A stretch of DNA of 64,000 bases from Streptomyces tsukubensis (lineage in GTDB: Bacteria > Actinomycetota > Actinomycetes > Streptomycetales > Streptomycetaceae), in the NCBI RefSeq assembly GCF_009296025.1, contig NZ_CP045178.1:3286001-3350000 (forward strand), read 5' to 3'. Below, in pieces: positions 8,028 to 17,098 of the stretch (within the stretch, counting starts at the first letter, position 1; the number at the start of each line of letters is the position of its first letter). The notes under the pieces were generated by a model that saw only the letters and a list, made by a program, of their open reading frames with translations, ran no database searches and was not told where the DNA came from. The position numbers and the translations under genes were made by a program.

Positions 8028-9698
8028 ATGGGCCAGAGCAAGGTGCGTAACGGGGAGGCAGCCCAGTCGCGTCGCGAACACCACGCCGACGAACTGGGCT
8101 GGGACGAAAGCCTTTACGAAGGCGGCGAGAAGCCGCCCGCGAACGGTGACGGCGGTTCCGGCGACTCGGGCGGCGGGCGTGGGGGGCGGGGCGGAGGCGG
8201 CCGGACCCCTCGGCGCAAACGCCGAATACTGGCCTGGGTCGCCGGGGGGACGGCCCTGCTGGTACTCGCCGCAGCGGCGGCCGGGTACGCCTACGTCGAA
8301 CATCTCAACAGGAACATCCAGAAGGACGAGTTGAACCTCGGCGAGCACCGCGCCGCCAGGCCGACACCGAACGCGGCGGGTCAGACCCCGCTGAACATCC
8401 TGCTCATCGGCTCGGACGCGCGGGACTCCAAGGAGAACCAGAAGCTGGGCGGCGCCAGGAGCACCTTCGGCTCACCGCCGCTCGCCGATGTGCAGATGCT
8501 GGTCCATCTCTCCGCCGACCGCAGCAACATGTCGGTGGTGAGCATGCCGCGCGACACGCTGGTGAAGATCCCCCAGTGCACCGACAGCGAGAACGACAAG
8601 GTCTATCCGGCGTCCACGGGGCTCCAGATGACCAACACGACGCTGGGGCGCGGCGGGGCGGGGTGCACGGTGGCCACCTGGGAGGAGCTGACCGGCATCC
8701 ACATCGACCATTTCATGATGGTCGACTTCGCGGGGGTCGTGTCGATGGCGGACGCGATCGGCGGCGTGCCGGTCTGCGTGGACGCCAACATCTACTCGCA
8801 CACCTCCGAGGGCAAGGGCTCGGGGCTGAAGCTGAAGAAGGGCACCCACGCCATCAAGGGCGAACAGGCCCTTCAGTGGCTGCGCACCCGCTACGGCTTC
8901 GAGGACGGCTCCGACATAGGGCGCACCAAGGCCCAGCACATGTACATGAACTCGATGGTCCGCGAGTTGCGCGAGAACGCCACGCTGACCAACCCGGGCA
9001 AGCTGCGCAGCCTGGCTGAGGAGGCCACCAAGGCGCTCACGGTCGATCCGGGGCTCGACTCGGTCAAGAAGCTCTTCGACCTCAGCAACCAACTGCGCAG
9101 GGTCGCGCCGAAGCGCATCACGATGACGACCATGCCGTGGCGGTGGGCGGTCTCCGACCACAACCGGGTGGAGCCGGAGCCGGAGGACGCGGAGCAGTTG
9201 TTCCGGCTGGTCAGGGAGGACATCGCGCTGGACGGCAAGGACAAGAAGAAGAAGGTCAAGCTGTCGGACGATCCGGCCGCGCCCGCCGAGGACACCGCCG
9301 TCTCGGTGCAGAACGCCACACGCACCGACACGCTCGCCCCCGCGCCGGGGCGCGGAGGCGAGGTCACCCAGACACTCATCGGCAAGGGCTACGACCGGGC
9401 CACGGCGGACACCACCACCGCGGTGGAGGGGCGGAAGAAGACCGTCGTCCGCTTCCCCGCCACGGATCTGGAGGGTGACGCGCAGGTTCTCGCCAAGTCC
9501 CTGAAGATTCCGCTGCGTTCGGTGAAGAAGTCCTCCGAGGTCACGGACATCACGGTGGTCATCGGCGCGGACTGGCGTACGGGCACGGTCTACCCGAAGA
9601 AGAAGTCGCTGGACGATCTGCTGCCGGATTCTGCGGACGCGCTCAACGGGTCGGACACCAGCGCCTGCATGAAGGTGAATACGAGCTTCACCTGGTAG
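8028..9698 (+). CDS. LCP family protein 3
   Basis: Third LCP-type transferase (556 residues). The N-terminal 60 residues are Gly/Arg-rich and cytoplasmic; the membrane helix is about 67-88 (ILAWVAGGTALLVLAAAAAGYAYV). The LCP domain includes LNILLIGSDARDS, SMPRDTLVKIP, IDHFMMVDF, GEQALQWLRTRYGF and the RTKAQHMYM region that replaces the usual QQQFL. A C-terminal LytR_C-like part begins TAVSVQNATRTD. The ATG has ggaggg 8-13 bases upstream. It ends just before a bidirectional terminator shared with the convergent glycosyltransferase gene. Confidence 0.9.
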   Translation: MGQSKVRNGEAAQSRREHHADELGWDESLYEGGEKPPANGDGGSGDSGGGRGGRGGGGRTPRRKRRILAWVAGGTALLVLAAAAAGYAYVEHLNRNIQKDELNLGEHRAARPTPNAAGQTPLNILLIGSDARDSKENQKLGGARSTFGSPPLADVQMLVHLSADRSNMSVVSMPRDTLVKIPQCTDSENDKVYPASTGLQMTNTTLGRGGAGCTVATWEELTGIHIDHFMMVDFAGVVSMADAIGGVPVCVDANIYSHTSEGKGSGLKLKKGTHAIKGEQALQWLRTRYGFEDGSDIGRTKAQHMYMNSMVRELRENATLTNPGKLRSLAEEATKALTVDPGLDSVKKLFDLSNQLRRVAPKRITMTTMPWRWAVSDHNRVEPEPEDAEQLFRLVREDIALDGKDKKKKVKLSDDPAAPAEDTAVSVQNATRTDTLAPAPGRGGEVTQTLIGKGYDRATADTTTAVEGRKKTVVRFPATDLEGDAQVLAKSLKIPLRSVKKSSEVTDITVVIGADWRTGTVYPKKKSLDDLLPDSADALNGSDTSACMKVNTSFTW

Positions 9699-9775
9699 GT
9701 GGTGGGGTCACACGGTAGGTGGTGGGGTCCCCCGGGTCCCCCGGCAGGTGGTGGGGTGGGCGCCGCGTGTTCGCC
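9699..9775. repeat. Short direct repeats taggtggtggggt
   Basis: Three close copies of (t/c)aggtggtggggt lie at about 9696, 9715 and 9745, immediately after the stop codon of LCP 3; the first overlaps the stop. They precede the terminator hairpin. No function is evident. Confidence 0.45.
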
Positions 9776-9804
9776 CCCACTCCCACCACCTCGCCCGCAG
9801 AGTT

Positions 9805-9856
9805 TTGAGGCCCTGGCTCCACCGCCGTCCCTACGGTGGTGGAGCCAGGGCCTCAA
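9805..9856. terminator. Bidirectional terminator, 19-bp perfect stem
   Basis: The segment ttgaggccctggctccacc (9805-9823) pairs perfectly with 9838-9856 around a 14-base loop. It is flanked by a short T-run on the left (9803-9806) and sits between convergent genes, so it should terminate both LCP 3 (+) and the glycosyltransferase (-). Confidence 0.85.
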
Positions 9857-9915
9857 GGCGTTCCTGGGTTCCCGGGCGCCCAGGTCTCCGGGCGTCCGGA
9901 CGTCCGGGCGAAAAG

Positions 9916-11022
9916 TCAGGCCCTCCTGACGCCCTCGCCGCTCGCGTCCACATCTCCCGTGCTCTCCGTGCTCTCCGCGCTGCCGGGCAGGACGGCGGGG
10001 CGGCGGCTCGCGATGACCTTCCTCGCGAGCGCGCGCGGGCTGGTCAGGAAGCCCCAGCCCCAGGACATGTGCATCGTCGCGAGGGCCACGGGGATCTGAA
10101 GCCTGGCCTTGGCCGGCAGTCCCCTGCCCGCGGGGAGCGACCCCGCGATGATCGCGAGGGCGTAGCCGCCGGGCACGATCAGCGCCCACGGCGTGACCGC
10201 GAGGCCGACGATGACACCCGCGACGATCAGGCACACCGCTGTCGGCGGCGCCAGGTAACGCAGGTTGATGGAGCCCTCGTGGTAGCGCGCGACCACGTGG
10301 CGCCAACGGCCGTACTCCTTGTACTGCTTGGCGAGGGCGCGCACGCTCGGCCGCGGCCGGTAGGAGACCTTCAGCTGCGGCGAGAACCAGATGAGGCCGC
10401 CGGCCTCGCGGATACGGAAGTTCAGCTCCCAGTCCTGGGCGCGGATGAACTCCTCGTTGTAGCCGCCCTGGCGCTCCAGCGCCTCCCGCCGGAACACTCC
10501 CAGATACACGGTCTCCGCGGGGGCAGCCTCGCCGCCGGTGTGGAAGGCCGCGTTGCCGACACCGATCTTGGAGGTCATGGCCGCGGCGACGGCGTGCTCC
10601 CAGTCGTTCTCGCCCTCGGCGTGCATGATGCCGCCGACGTTCTGCGCACCGGTCTCGGCGAGGAGCCGTACGGCGGTGGCGATGTAGTCGGCCGAGAGGA
10701 TGCCGTGGCCGTCCACGCGCACCACCACCGGGTGCGAGGAAGCCTTGATGGCGGCGTTGAGGGCGGCGGGCGTGCGCCCTGTCGGATTGGGCACGGTGTG
10801 CACCCGCGGGTCCTCGCGGACCAGCTCGGCGGCGATCTCGTCGGTACGGTCCGTGGAAGGACCGAGCGCGATCACGACTTCCATCTCGCCTGCGTACTCC
10901 TGGGCCAGGATGGCCAGGACGGCGCCGCGCAGATGCCGCTCCTCGTTGAGTACCGGCATGATCACGGAGACGGCAGGCGTCTGCTGGGCGGCAGCGGACT
11001 GCTCATCGGACTTGGCGTTCAT
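9916..11022 (-). CDS. Family 2 glycosyltransferase, membrane-bound
   Basis: Predicted GT2 enzyme that adds a sugar to a lipid- or polymer-linked acceptor on the cytoplasmic side. The N-terminus has VSVIMPVLNEERHL, followed by ALGPSTDRT and the acidic metal/nucleotide motif VRVDGHG (in the DxD position). Later come a PAETVYLGVFRR region and a RAQDWELNFRI motif typical of the ED/QxxRW area. Two or three hydrophobic segments near residues 255-300 probably anchor it. The Ala/Glu/Ser-rich tail is unremarkable. It lies inside the LCP cluster on the opposite strand, which suggests it builds or decorates the polymer that the LCP proteins attach. Confidence 0.85.
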   Translation of the reverse strand: MNAKSDEQSAAAQQTPAVSVIMPVLNEERHLRGAVLAILAQEYAGEMEVVIALGPSTDRTDEIAAELVREDPRVHTVPNPTGRTPAALNAAIKASSHPVVVRVDGHGILSADYIATAVRLLAETGAQNVGGIMHAEGENDWEHAVAAAMTSKIGVGNAAFHTGGEAAPAETVYLGVFRREALERQGGYNEEFIRAQDWELNFRIREAGGLIWFSPQLKVSYRPRPSVRALAKQYKEYGRWRHVVARYHEGSINLRYLAPPTAVCLIVAGVIVGLAVTPWALIVPGGYALAIIAGSLPAGRGLPAKARLQIPVALATMHMSWGWGFLTSPRALARKVIASRRPAVLPGSAESTESTGDVDASGEGVRRA

Positions 11023-11195
11023 CGGTGGTCACGTTACCGCGAATGGGGGACACCGGCGCGCGCGTACCGCCTGGCGCCCCGGTCTTCATTTCGTATCGAA
11101 GTACCGTGCTCGCAATCCCCGGCCCGTCCCCGGGCTGCGGCCGTCCCCGTTCGGGAGACCGGTCCCGGCCCACCCTCACGCGGAGGTGTCCACAC

Positions 11196-12686
11196 GTGCC
11201 CAAGCCGCCCCGGTCCCCCGCCCCGCCACCCGGCGAGGGCCCACGGCCGCGGAGCGGGAAACGGCGACCGGGGCCGGGGCGTCGGGACGGGCGCCGTGTG
11301 GCGCCGCGCTGGGTGACGCGTACGGCGCTCGGTCTCTCCATGGCGGTACTCGCAGCGGCGGGCATCGGCCACGCGGTCTACAGCGAGCTCGGCTCGGGGA
11401 TCGCCAGGATCGACCCCTTCAAGGACATGAAGAACCGGCCGGAGGCGGGCGACGGCATGAACGTCCTGCTCGTGGGGACGGACGGCAGGGACAAGATCAC
11501 GCCGGAGGAGAAGGAGGAGTACCGGCTCGGTGGCGCGCCCTGCCACTGCACCGACACGATCATGATCGTGCACATCTCGGCCGACAGGTCCCGCGCGGGC
11601 GTGGTGAGCCTGCCACGTGACAGCTACGCGGAGATGCCGCCGCACACCGACCAGAACTCGGGCGACAAGCACCAGGCCCATCCGGCGAAGATCAACGCGG
11701 CCTACGCGGAGGGCGGCCCGCAGCTCACCGTGCGCACGGTCGAGCACATGACGAAGGTCAAGATCGACCACTACCTGGAGGTCGACTTCACCAGCTTCAT
11801 GCGGACCGTGGACGTCCTCGGCGGGGTCGACGTCTGCACGACCAAGCCGCTGGCGGACTCGTACACGGGCCTTGACCTGCCCGCGGGCACCCACAGGCTC
11901 AACGGCGGCCAGGCGCTCCAGTACGTACGTTCCCGGCATGTCGACGGAGCGGCCGACCTCGGCAGGATGCAGCGCCAGCAGCGGTTCCTCGCGGCGCTCA
12001 TCGCGAGGACGACCAGCAGCGGGGTCCTGCTGAACCCGGTGAAGTTCCGGGATGTGGCGGGCGCGCTCTTCGGCTCGGTACGGGCGGACAAAGGTTTCGG
12101 CACGGGCGAGATGCTGAACCTCGCCAAGGCGATGCACGGCTTCCGCCCCTCGTCGTCCGAGTTCACCTCGGTGCCGGTCGGGGACGTCAGCTATCCGGTG
12201 AAGGGCATCGGCGCGACCGTGAAGTGGGACACGGTGAAGTCCAGGCAGCTCTTCGACGCCCTGCGCGAGGACAGACCGCTCACCGCGCACCACGCGAAGC
12301 CGCGGACAAAGAAGGTCGCTGTGGCCCCGGACCAGATCCGCGTCCAGGTCGAGACCGGTACGGGCAAGGCGGGGCTCGGCGAGCGCGTCGACGCCGAGCT
12401 GCGCGCCACGGGCTTCGACACGACGGGCAGCCCCGGCGGGACGGAGGCGGCCCCGGAGAAGCGGACGACCGTCCTCTACGACCCGGACTGGGACCGCTCG
12501 GCCAAGTCCCTGGCCGCCGCGTTCCCCGGCAGCGAACTGCGCGAGGAACCGGGTCTTGGACCGACGCTGCGGGTGGTGGTCGGCACGGACTTCAAGCAGG
12601 TCACGAAGGTGCGAGCGGAGGAACCCGAGGCCTCGGCCGGGGGCAAGTACGGAGCGGTGACGGGCGACGAGGTGACGTGCCGGTAA
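11196..12686 (+). CDS. LCP family protein 4
   Basis: LCP-type transferase of 496 residues. A Pro/Arg-rich cytoplasmic tail (1-40) precedes the membrane helix (about 42-62). The LCP domain shows MNVLLVGTDGRDK, SLPRDSYAEMPPH, KINAAYAEGGP, IDHYLEVDF, NGGQALQYVRSRH and RMQRQQRFLAAL. A LytR_C-like segment starts IRVQVETGTGKAG. The GTG at 11196 is preceded by ggagg at 11182-11186, which decides the start against in-frame codons further upstream. It is divergent from the glycosyltransferase gene and converges on the thioesterase gene. Confidence 0.9.
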   Translation: MPKPPRSPAPPPGEGPRPRSGKRRPGPGRRDGRRVAPRWVTRTALGLSMAVLAAAGIGHAVYSELGSGIARIDPFKDMKNRPEAGDGMNVLLVGTDGRDKITPEEKEEYRLGGAPCHCTDTIMIVHISADRSRAGVVSLPRDSYAEMPPHTDQNSGDKHQAHPAKINAAYAEGGPQLTVRTVEHMTKVKIDHYLEVDFTSFMRTVDVLGGVDVCTTKPLADSYTGLDLPAGTHRLNGGQALQYVRSRHVDGAADLGRMQRQQRFLAALIARTTSSGVLLNPVKFRDVAGALFGSVRADKGFGTGEMLNLAKAMHGFRPSSSEFTSVPVGDVSYPVKGIGATVKWDTVKSRQLFDALREDRPLTAHHAKPRTKKVAVAPDQIRVQVETGTGKAGLGERVDAELRATGFDTTGSPGGTEAAPEKRTTVLYDPDWDRSAKSLAAAFPGSELREEPGLGPTLRVVVGTDFKQVTKVRAEEPEASAGGKYGAVTGDEVTCR

Positions 12687-12800
12687 GGGGTGCGTGCCGC
12701 TTGGGTAGAGGGTGCGTGCTGGTGGAGGGTGCGTGCCGCAGCGGGCCACGCGGCGCGCCGGGGCCCAGCCGCCGGGCACGCGGACCGGCCGTGCCTCAGC

Positions 12801-12832
12801 GCCCTCAGTCCCGTATGCCCTCAGTCCCGTAT
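12801..12832. repeat. 16-bp tandem duplication across the thioesterase stop codon
   Basis: The unit cctcagtcccgtatgc occurs twice in a row. On the minus strand it encodes the last four residues (GIRD) and the TGA stop, so the stop region is present in duplicate and the second copy lies outside the gene. Confidence 0.6.
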
Positions 12833-13369
12833 GCCCTCCGCCGCGCGTGACTCGCGCAGCTCCTTGATCGCGCGGCGCCTCGCCAGCCGGTGCGTACGCC
12901 GGATCTGGGCCTCCTGGATGCGCCGCTCGTCCATGGCGCTCTCCGGCAGCACCGGCGGTACGGGGCGGGTCCTGCCCTCCGCGTCGACGGCGGCGAAGAC
13001 GAGGTAGGCGGAGCCGACCTGCTGGGCGGGGGTCGACTCGTTCCAGCGCTCGGCCATGACGCGGACGCCGATCTCCATGGAGGTGCGGCCCGTCCAGTTG
13101 CACTGGGCGTAGACGTGGACCAGATCGCCGATCCTGACCGGTTCGAGGAAGACCATCTCGTCCATGGAGGCGGTGACGGCGGGCCCGCCCGAGTGGCGTC
13201 CCGCGACGGCGCCGGCCGCGTCGTCGACCAGTTTCATGATCACGCCACCGTGCCCCGTGCCGTAGAGGTTGGTGTCGACGGCGGTCATGATGTGCGAGAG
13301 AGCGGTACGGGAGGCCGAGGTGGGCTTGCCCGGAATCTCCGATTCTGCGCTGCGGGCCTGGTCTGTCAT
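12821..13369 (-). CDS. Acyl-CoA thioesterase, hotdog fold (4HBT family)
   Basis: Predicted cytosolic thioesterase releasing CoA from acyl-CoA, 182 residues. It has the HotDog_ACOT-type pattern: TALSHIMTAVDTNLYGTGHGGVIMKLVDDAAG near the N-terminus, the aspartate in LVDDAAG being the usual catalytic position, then MDEMVFLEPVRIGDLVHVYA and MEIGVRVMAE. The tail is Arg-rich. The ATG at 13369 follows an aggtggaggg ribosome-binding site 3 bases upstream. It sits between two LCP genes on the opposite strand; the link to wall metabolism is only positional. Confidence 0.87.
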   Translation of the reverse strand: MTDQARSAESEIPGKPTSASRTALSHIMTAVDTNLYGTGHGGVIMKLVDDAAGAVAGRHSGGPAVTASMDEMVFLEPVRIGDLVHVYAQCNWTGRTSMEIGVRVMAERWNESTPAQQVGSAYLVFAAVDAEGRTRPVPPVLPESAMDERRIQEAQIRRTHRLARRRAIKELRESRAAEGIRD

Positions 13370-13486
13370 GCCCTCCACCTTATGCCGGTTCGAACACGGA
13401 CCTCTTTGCATCAGCTCTGCAACAGCCACGCCCCGATTCACCCACCGCCCTGTATGGCGTCCGGCACGGGACGGCACACTGTCGTC

Positions 13487-14815
13487 ATGAGCGATTGGCA
13501 TGGGGGCGCCTCCCGCCCGGACGGGCAAGGGAACGGAGCCGGGCGGCGCGGCGACGGCTACGGGCGCGGCAGCGGCAGTACACAGCCGGAAGGTGCGCGC
13601 GTGATGCCGCATGTCCAGCGCGGTAGAACGCCCCGGCCCCCGGCGGGCCCCGGCGGGCGGCAGGTGCCGCAGCAGCCTTCGTACGGCCAGGATCCCGGTT
13701 ACGACGACGGGTACGGCGGTCAGGGCGGCGGCTACGACAGCGGCTACAACACGGGCCAGGTCTACGGCTCGCCGGGTGGCGGCCACGGTGGCCCCGGCGG
13801 ACCGGGCGGACCTGCTGGACCGCGTCCCGCCCGCCCTGCCCCGAACTGGGGCCGCCGTATCAAGTTCGGCGTGCTGACCCTCGTCGTGGTGGTCCTCGTC
13901 GCGGGCGTCGGCACCTACTTCTGGGCCGGCTCCAAGCTCCGCAAGGAGGTCGACCTGTCGAAGGTCATCGACAGGCCGGAGACCGGCGAGGGCACGAACT
14001 ACCTGATCGTCGGCTCCGACAGCCGTGAGGGCATGTCGGACGAGGACAAGAAGCGGCTGCACACGGGTTCCGCCGAGGGCAAGCGCACCGACTCGATGAT
14101 GATCCTGCACGTCGGCGACAACGGGAACACCATGGTGTCGCTGCCTCGCGACTCGAACGTGACCATCCCGAAGTTCCGTGGTTCCGAGTCGGGCCAGATC
14201 AAGGGCCCCTACGGCGCGAACAAGCTGAACGCCGCCTACGCGATGGACGGCCCGCAGCTCCTCGTCCGCACCATCGAGTACAACACCGGGCTGCACATCG
14301 ATCACTACGCGGAGATCGGCTTCGACGGCTTCGCCAGCATCGTGGACGCGGTCGGCGGGGTCGAGATGGACATCCCGAAGGCGTTCAAGGATGTGAAGTC
14401 GGGCGCCGACTTCAAGTCGGGCAAGCAGACCCTCGACGGCGAGCAGGCCCTGGCCTTCGTCCGCACCAGGTACGCCTTCGCCGGCAGTGACCTGGACCGT
14501 ACGAAGAACCAGCAGAAGTTCCTCTCCGCGCTGGCGAGCCAGACGGCGACCCCGTCGACGGTGCTGAACCCGTTCAAGCTGTATCCGGTGATGGGCGCGG
14601 GCCTGGACACCGTGATCGTGGACAAGGACATGGGTCTGTTCGGCCTCGCCAAGATGTTCTGGGCGATGAAGGGCATCACGAGCGGCGACGGCACGTCGAT
14701 GAACATGCCGATCTCGGGCAGCACGGGCGGCAACCTGGTCTGGGACGAGGCGAAGAAGAAGCAGCTGGTGGATGAGTTGAAGAACGACGAGAAGGTGACG
14801 GTCACGGGGAACTGA
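13487..14815 (+). CDS. LCP family protein 5
   Basis: LCP-type transferase of 442 residues. The first 120 residues are a Gly/Tyr/Pro/Asp-rich disordered cytoplasmic region (GYDDGYGGQGGGYDSGYNTG), then comes a membrane helix (about 126-146). The LCP domain carries NYLIVGSDSREGM, SLPRDSNVTIP, KLNAAYAMDGP, IDHYAEIGF, GEQALAFVRTRYAF and RTKNQQKFLSAL. It ends shortly after the LCP domain, with no LytR_C domain, unlike paralogues 2-4. ATG 13487 was taken; an internal GTG/ATG pair near 13601-13604 is an alternative start. A strong terminator follows. Confidence 0.9.
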   Translation: MSDWHGGASRPDGQGNGAGRRGDGYGRGSGSTQPEGARVMPHVQRGRTPRPPAGPGGRQVPQQPSYGQDPGYDDGYGGQGGGYDSGYNTGQVYGSPGGGHGGPGGPGGPAGPRPARPAPNWGRRIKFGVLTLVVVVLVAGVGTYFWAGSKLRKEVDLSKVIDRPETGEGTNYLIVGSDSREGMSDEDKKRLHTGSAEGKRTDSMMILHVGDNGNTMVSLPRDSNVTIPKFRGSESGQIKGPYGANKLNAAYAMDGPQLLVRTIEYNTGLHIDHYAEIGFDGFASIVDAVGGVEMDIPKAFKDVKSGADFKSGKQTLDGEQALAFVRTRYAFAGSDLDRTKNQQKFLSALASQTATPSTVLNPFKLYPVMGAGLDTVIVDKDMGLFGLAKMFWAMKGITSGDGTSMNMPISGSTGGNLVWDEAKKKQLVDELKNDEKVTVTGN

Positions 14816-14854
14816 GCGGCGGCGTGACGCCGTGGCACCGCTTGGGCCAGGACC

Positions 14855-14900
14855 GGCGGAGGGCCGGGAGAGGACATCTGTCTTCTCCCGGCCCTCCGCC
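14855..14900. terminator. Bidirectional terminator after LCP gene 5
   Basis: A 17-bp perfect stem (ggcggagggccgggaga at 14855-14871 with 14884-14900) encloses a 12-base loop between two convergent genes. Confidence 0.85.
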
Positions 14901-14923
14901 GTACCGCGTCCCTACGGGTGCGC

Positions 14924-15259
14924 TCAGCCGACCGGGGCGCCCAGCGGCAGCCCGCCGATCATCGCGGGGTTGTTGGTGGCGCGCGCCGCCATGAGCTGAC
15001 CGAGCACCTTGCCGCCCACCTCTTCGACGGCCCCGGTGACGACCTTGACGCGGGGGTCCTCCAACGGGCTCGTGTGGATCTCCCCGTGCCTGACCTGGGT
15101 GATGAGGTCACCCGCCGGCAGCTGCTTGGTGATCCCGTCGACCACCCGATCGGGAATCGACCCGCCCTCGGCGAACGCGGGCGCCCCGGCCCCCGCGACA
15201 AGGGCGGCGCCGGTCATCACGACTGCGGCCCTGGCGAACTTCAGGTGGTTCTGCTTCAC
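14924..15259 (-). CDS. Small secreted protein of unknown function
   Basis: A 111-residue protein with a clear signal peptide: VKQNHLKFARAAVVMTG, then ALVAGAGAPAFA, with likely cleavage before EGG. The mature part of about 80 residues contains SIPDRVVDGITKQLPAGDLITQVRHGEI and ends in GGLPLGAPVG, with no cysteine and no recognised domain. The GTG at 15259 was chosen because the signal peptide begins there. It shares the terminator at 14855-14900 with the LCP gene. I do not recognise the family. Confidence 0.7.
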   Translation of the reverse strand: MKQNHLKFARAAVVMTGAALVAGAGAPAFAEGGSIPDRVVDGITKQLPAGDLITQVRHGEIHTSPLEDPRVKVVTGAVEEVGGKVLGQLMAARATNNPAMIGGLPLGAPVG

Positions 15260-15478
15260 GTGCGGTCCCTTGCGTGGTGGGGGGAGGTGGGGGCGGGAGG
15301 GCGCGATGGGGGGGCGCGAAGCCCGGGGGCGCACCCTCCTATGCCGTACGTCCTGCCGTTCTGACGTCCTACGCCCTGGACAACGCGGACCGTCGCCACA
15401 AGGTCACGGAGGCATCCCGGTGACGCTCCGGTGAAGGGGGCGGCGGCGGACCTGTCGGCTGTCTCAGCGGTCACCCGC

Positions 15479-16774
15479 TCAGGCTGCCGTGTGGATTCCT
15501 TCGGCCTCGCGGCGGCGACGGCGTTCCTTGCAGTCGCGGCAGCGCGCTTTGGGGTCGTCCGATCGGAACGCGCGGTCGCAGTCGTCGCAGGTGATCAGTG
15601 GCAGCCGTGGGAGTGGGGCGTACCCCGTCGTCGTGCGGAGGGGTGCTGCGGGGAGTGGGGGTGGGCGGAGGGCGGTCAGACGGTGTTCGAGGAAGCGTGC
15701 CGGGTGGGGAATGGGGGTGGCTGCGATGGGCAGGCCCGTGGTGAGTTTGCGGGTGATCTGCTCCGGGGTCGCCGCGCGGGTCAGCCAGGTTTCGACGACG
15801 GGCGCGAGTCGGTGCACGTCCTCCTCCGACAGCAGCAGCCGGTCGTCCGCGATCCGTAGACGGGCGAGCAGGTCGGCGGCCGGACCTTCGAGCGCCGGGC
15901 TTTCGGGCGCCGGGCCTTTGGGCGCCGGGCCTTCGGGCACAGGGGCGGGCTCGGTGGCGATGCGCTTCGTACGTACGGAAGACGGGGGCGGGGTCGGGGG
16001 CAGCGATGGCACCGGCGCTGACGCTGGTACCGGTGCTGACACTGACACCGGCACCGGCACCGGCTCCGGCGCGGTACGGAACTCGGGCAGATCCCCGACA
16101 CAGGTGCGCGCGGGGCCAGGAGCGGAAGCGGAAGCAGGAACGGGAGCGGGAGCGGGAGCGGGAGCGGAAGCAGGGACTGAGGGTGGCACAGCAACAGCTT
16201 TCGGCATCAGTGGAGTTGCTGGGTAGACGCCCTGGGACGGACCAGCCACCGGGAACGGAACACGGACTGCCGACTTCGACTTCGACTCCGACTCCGACTC
16301 CGACTTCGGCTCCGACGCCGACTTCGACTCCGCCCCGTCGCCTCGCGGCGACGCTCGTACGACCGCTTCCGGGTGGTCGAGGAAGAACGTGCGCGTGGCG
16401 ACGCGTCCGCCCCCGAGCGGCACCCTGCGGCGGACCAGGTATCCGGCCGTCTCCAATTCCCTTATGGCCCTGCCGATCGTCACCTCACCCTCCAGGAAGC
16501 GCACGGTCAGCGCCTTGATGGTGACCGAGGCGCCGTCCGGCAGGGACTGGATGTATACGCCGATGCCGATCGCCGTGGCCGAGAGGCGCGGGTGTTGGGC
16601 CAGGTGATTGCCGACGACGGTGAAGCGCTCGGTGTGACGGTGGCGTACGTGGACGACTCCGGCGCGAGGCGCGCCCTGCGGAAGCTCTGGAGCCGGGCGC
16701 CGGGGAGCGGCGGGCGGCGAGTGCTCCAGCAAGGGGTGCGCGGGCACGTCAGCACTAGACTTCGGTTCAGCCAT
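15479..16774 (-). CDS. Winged-helix DNA-binding protein with C-terminal zinc ribbon
   Basis: A 431-residue protein of a type widespread in Streptomyces accessory DNA. Residues about 48-135 form a winged-helix domain (LAQHPRLSATAIGIGVYIQSLPDGASVTIKALT, then TIGRAIRELETAGYLVRRRVPL). A long low-complexity Pro/Ala/Ser/Glu region follows (SESESESKSKS and PAPAPAPVPAS runs, roughly 145-295). A conserved C-terminal part has LLARLRIADDRLLLSEEDV and a CDDCDRAF...CRDCKERRRRRE zinc-ribbon motif. It probably regulates transcription, or replication of a resident element; the target is unknown. ATG 16774 has an aaggaagc-like ribosome-binding site. Confidence 0.75.
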   Translation of the reverse strand: MAEPKSSADVPAHPLLEHSPPAAPRRPAPELPQGAPRAGVVHVRHRHTERFTVVGNHLAQHPRLSATAIGIGVYIQSLPDGASVTIKALTVRFLEGEVTIGRAIRELETAGYLVRRRVPLGGGRVATRTFFLDHPEAVVRASPRGDGAESKSASEPKSESESESKSKSAVRVPFPVAGPSQGVYPATPLMPKAVAVPPSVPASAPAPAPAPVPASASAPGPARTCVGDLPEFRTAPEPVPVPVSVSAPVPASAPVPSLPPTPPPSSVRTKRIATEPAPVPEGPAPKGPAPESPALEGPAADLLARLRIADDRLLLSEEDVHRLAPVVETWLTRAATPEQITRKLTTGLPIAATPIPHPARFLEHRLTALRPPPLPAAPLRTTTGYAPLPRLPLITCDDCDRAFRSDDPKARCRDCKERRRRREAEGIHTAA

Positions 16775-17098
16775 GGGGAAGGTGCTTCTTCCTGCGTGGT
16801 CAGGCCCCCGTCAGGATTGGAGTCCTGTCGGGGGCCGTTCTCTGTCTGTGGTTGTTCGCGGCGACCGTACCCCACCAAACCGCCCGACTTACGCCCCCAT
16901 CACCCGAACGAGTGGCCCCCAACTCACCAGTGGCCAGGTGGGGTTTGGTCTGGTGGGTAGTTACCCCAAGTGCCTTGGAAAAGCAGCGCGCACCACCGGG
17001 TCGTGGCGCCCCGCGTCCCGGTTCCGAGCTGGGCGGATGGGGAGCGGTCGGGCGGGGGCCGAGGGTCAGACGCACGGCAGAAGCGGACCCACACATGA
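16775..17098. other. Intergenic region between winged-helix and RHH genes
   Basis: These 324 bases hold the leader of the winged-helix gene, including the hairpin at 16803-16836, and a short palindrome ggtagttacc near 16957. No coding sequence is convincing. In particular, no PIN-domain toxin is visible next to the RHH gene. Confidence 0.5.
16803..16836 (-). promoter_or_regulatory. Hairpin in the 5' leader of the winged-helix gene
   Basis: The sequence ggcccccgtcagga is followed 6 bases later by tcctgtcgggggcc, giving a 14-bp stem with one mismatch about 30 bases upstream of the ATG at 16774. Placed in a leader rather than after a gene, it may attenuate or regulate that gene. Confidence 0.4.
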
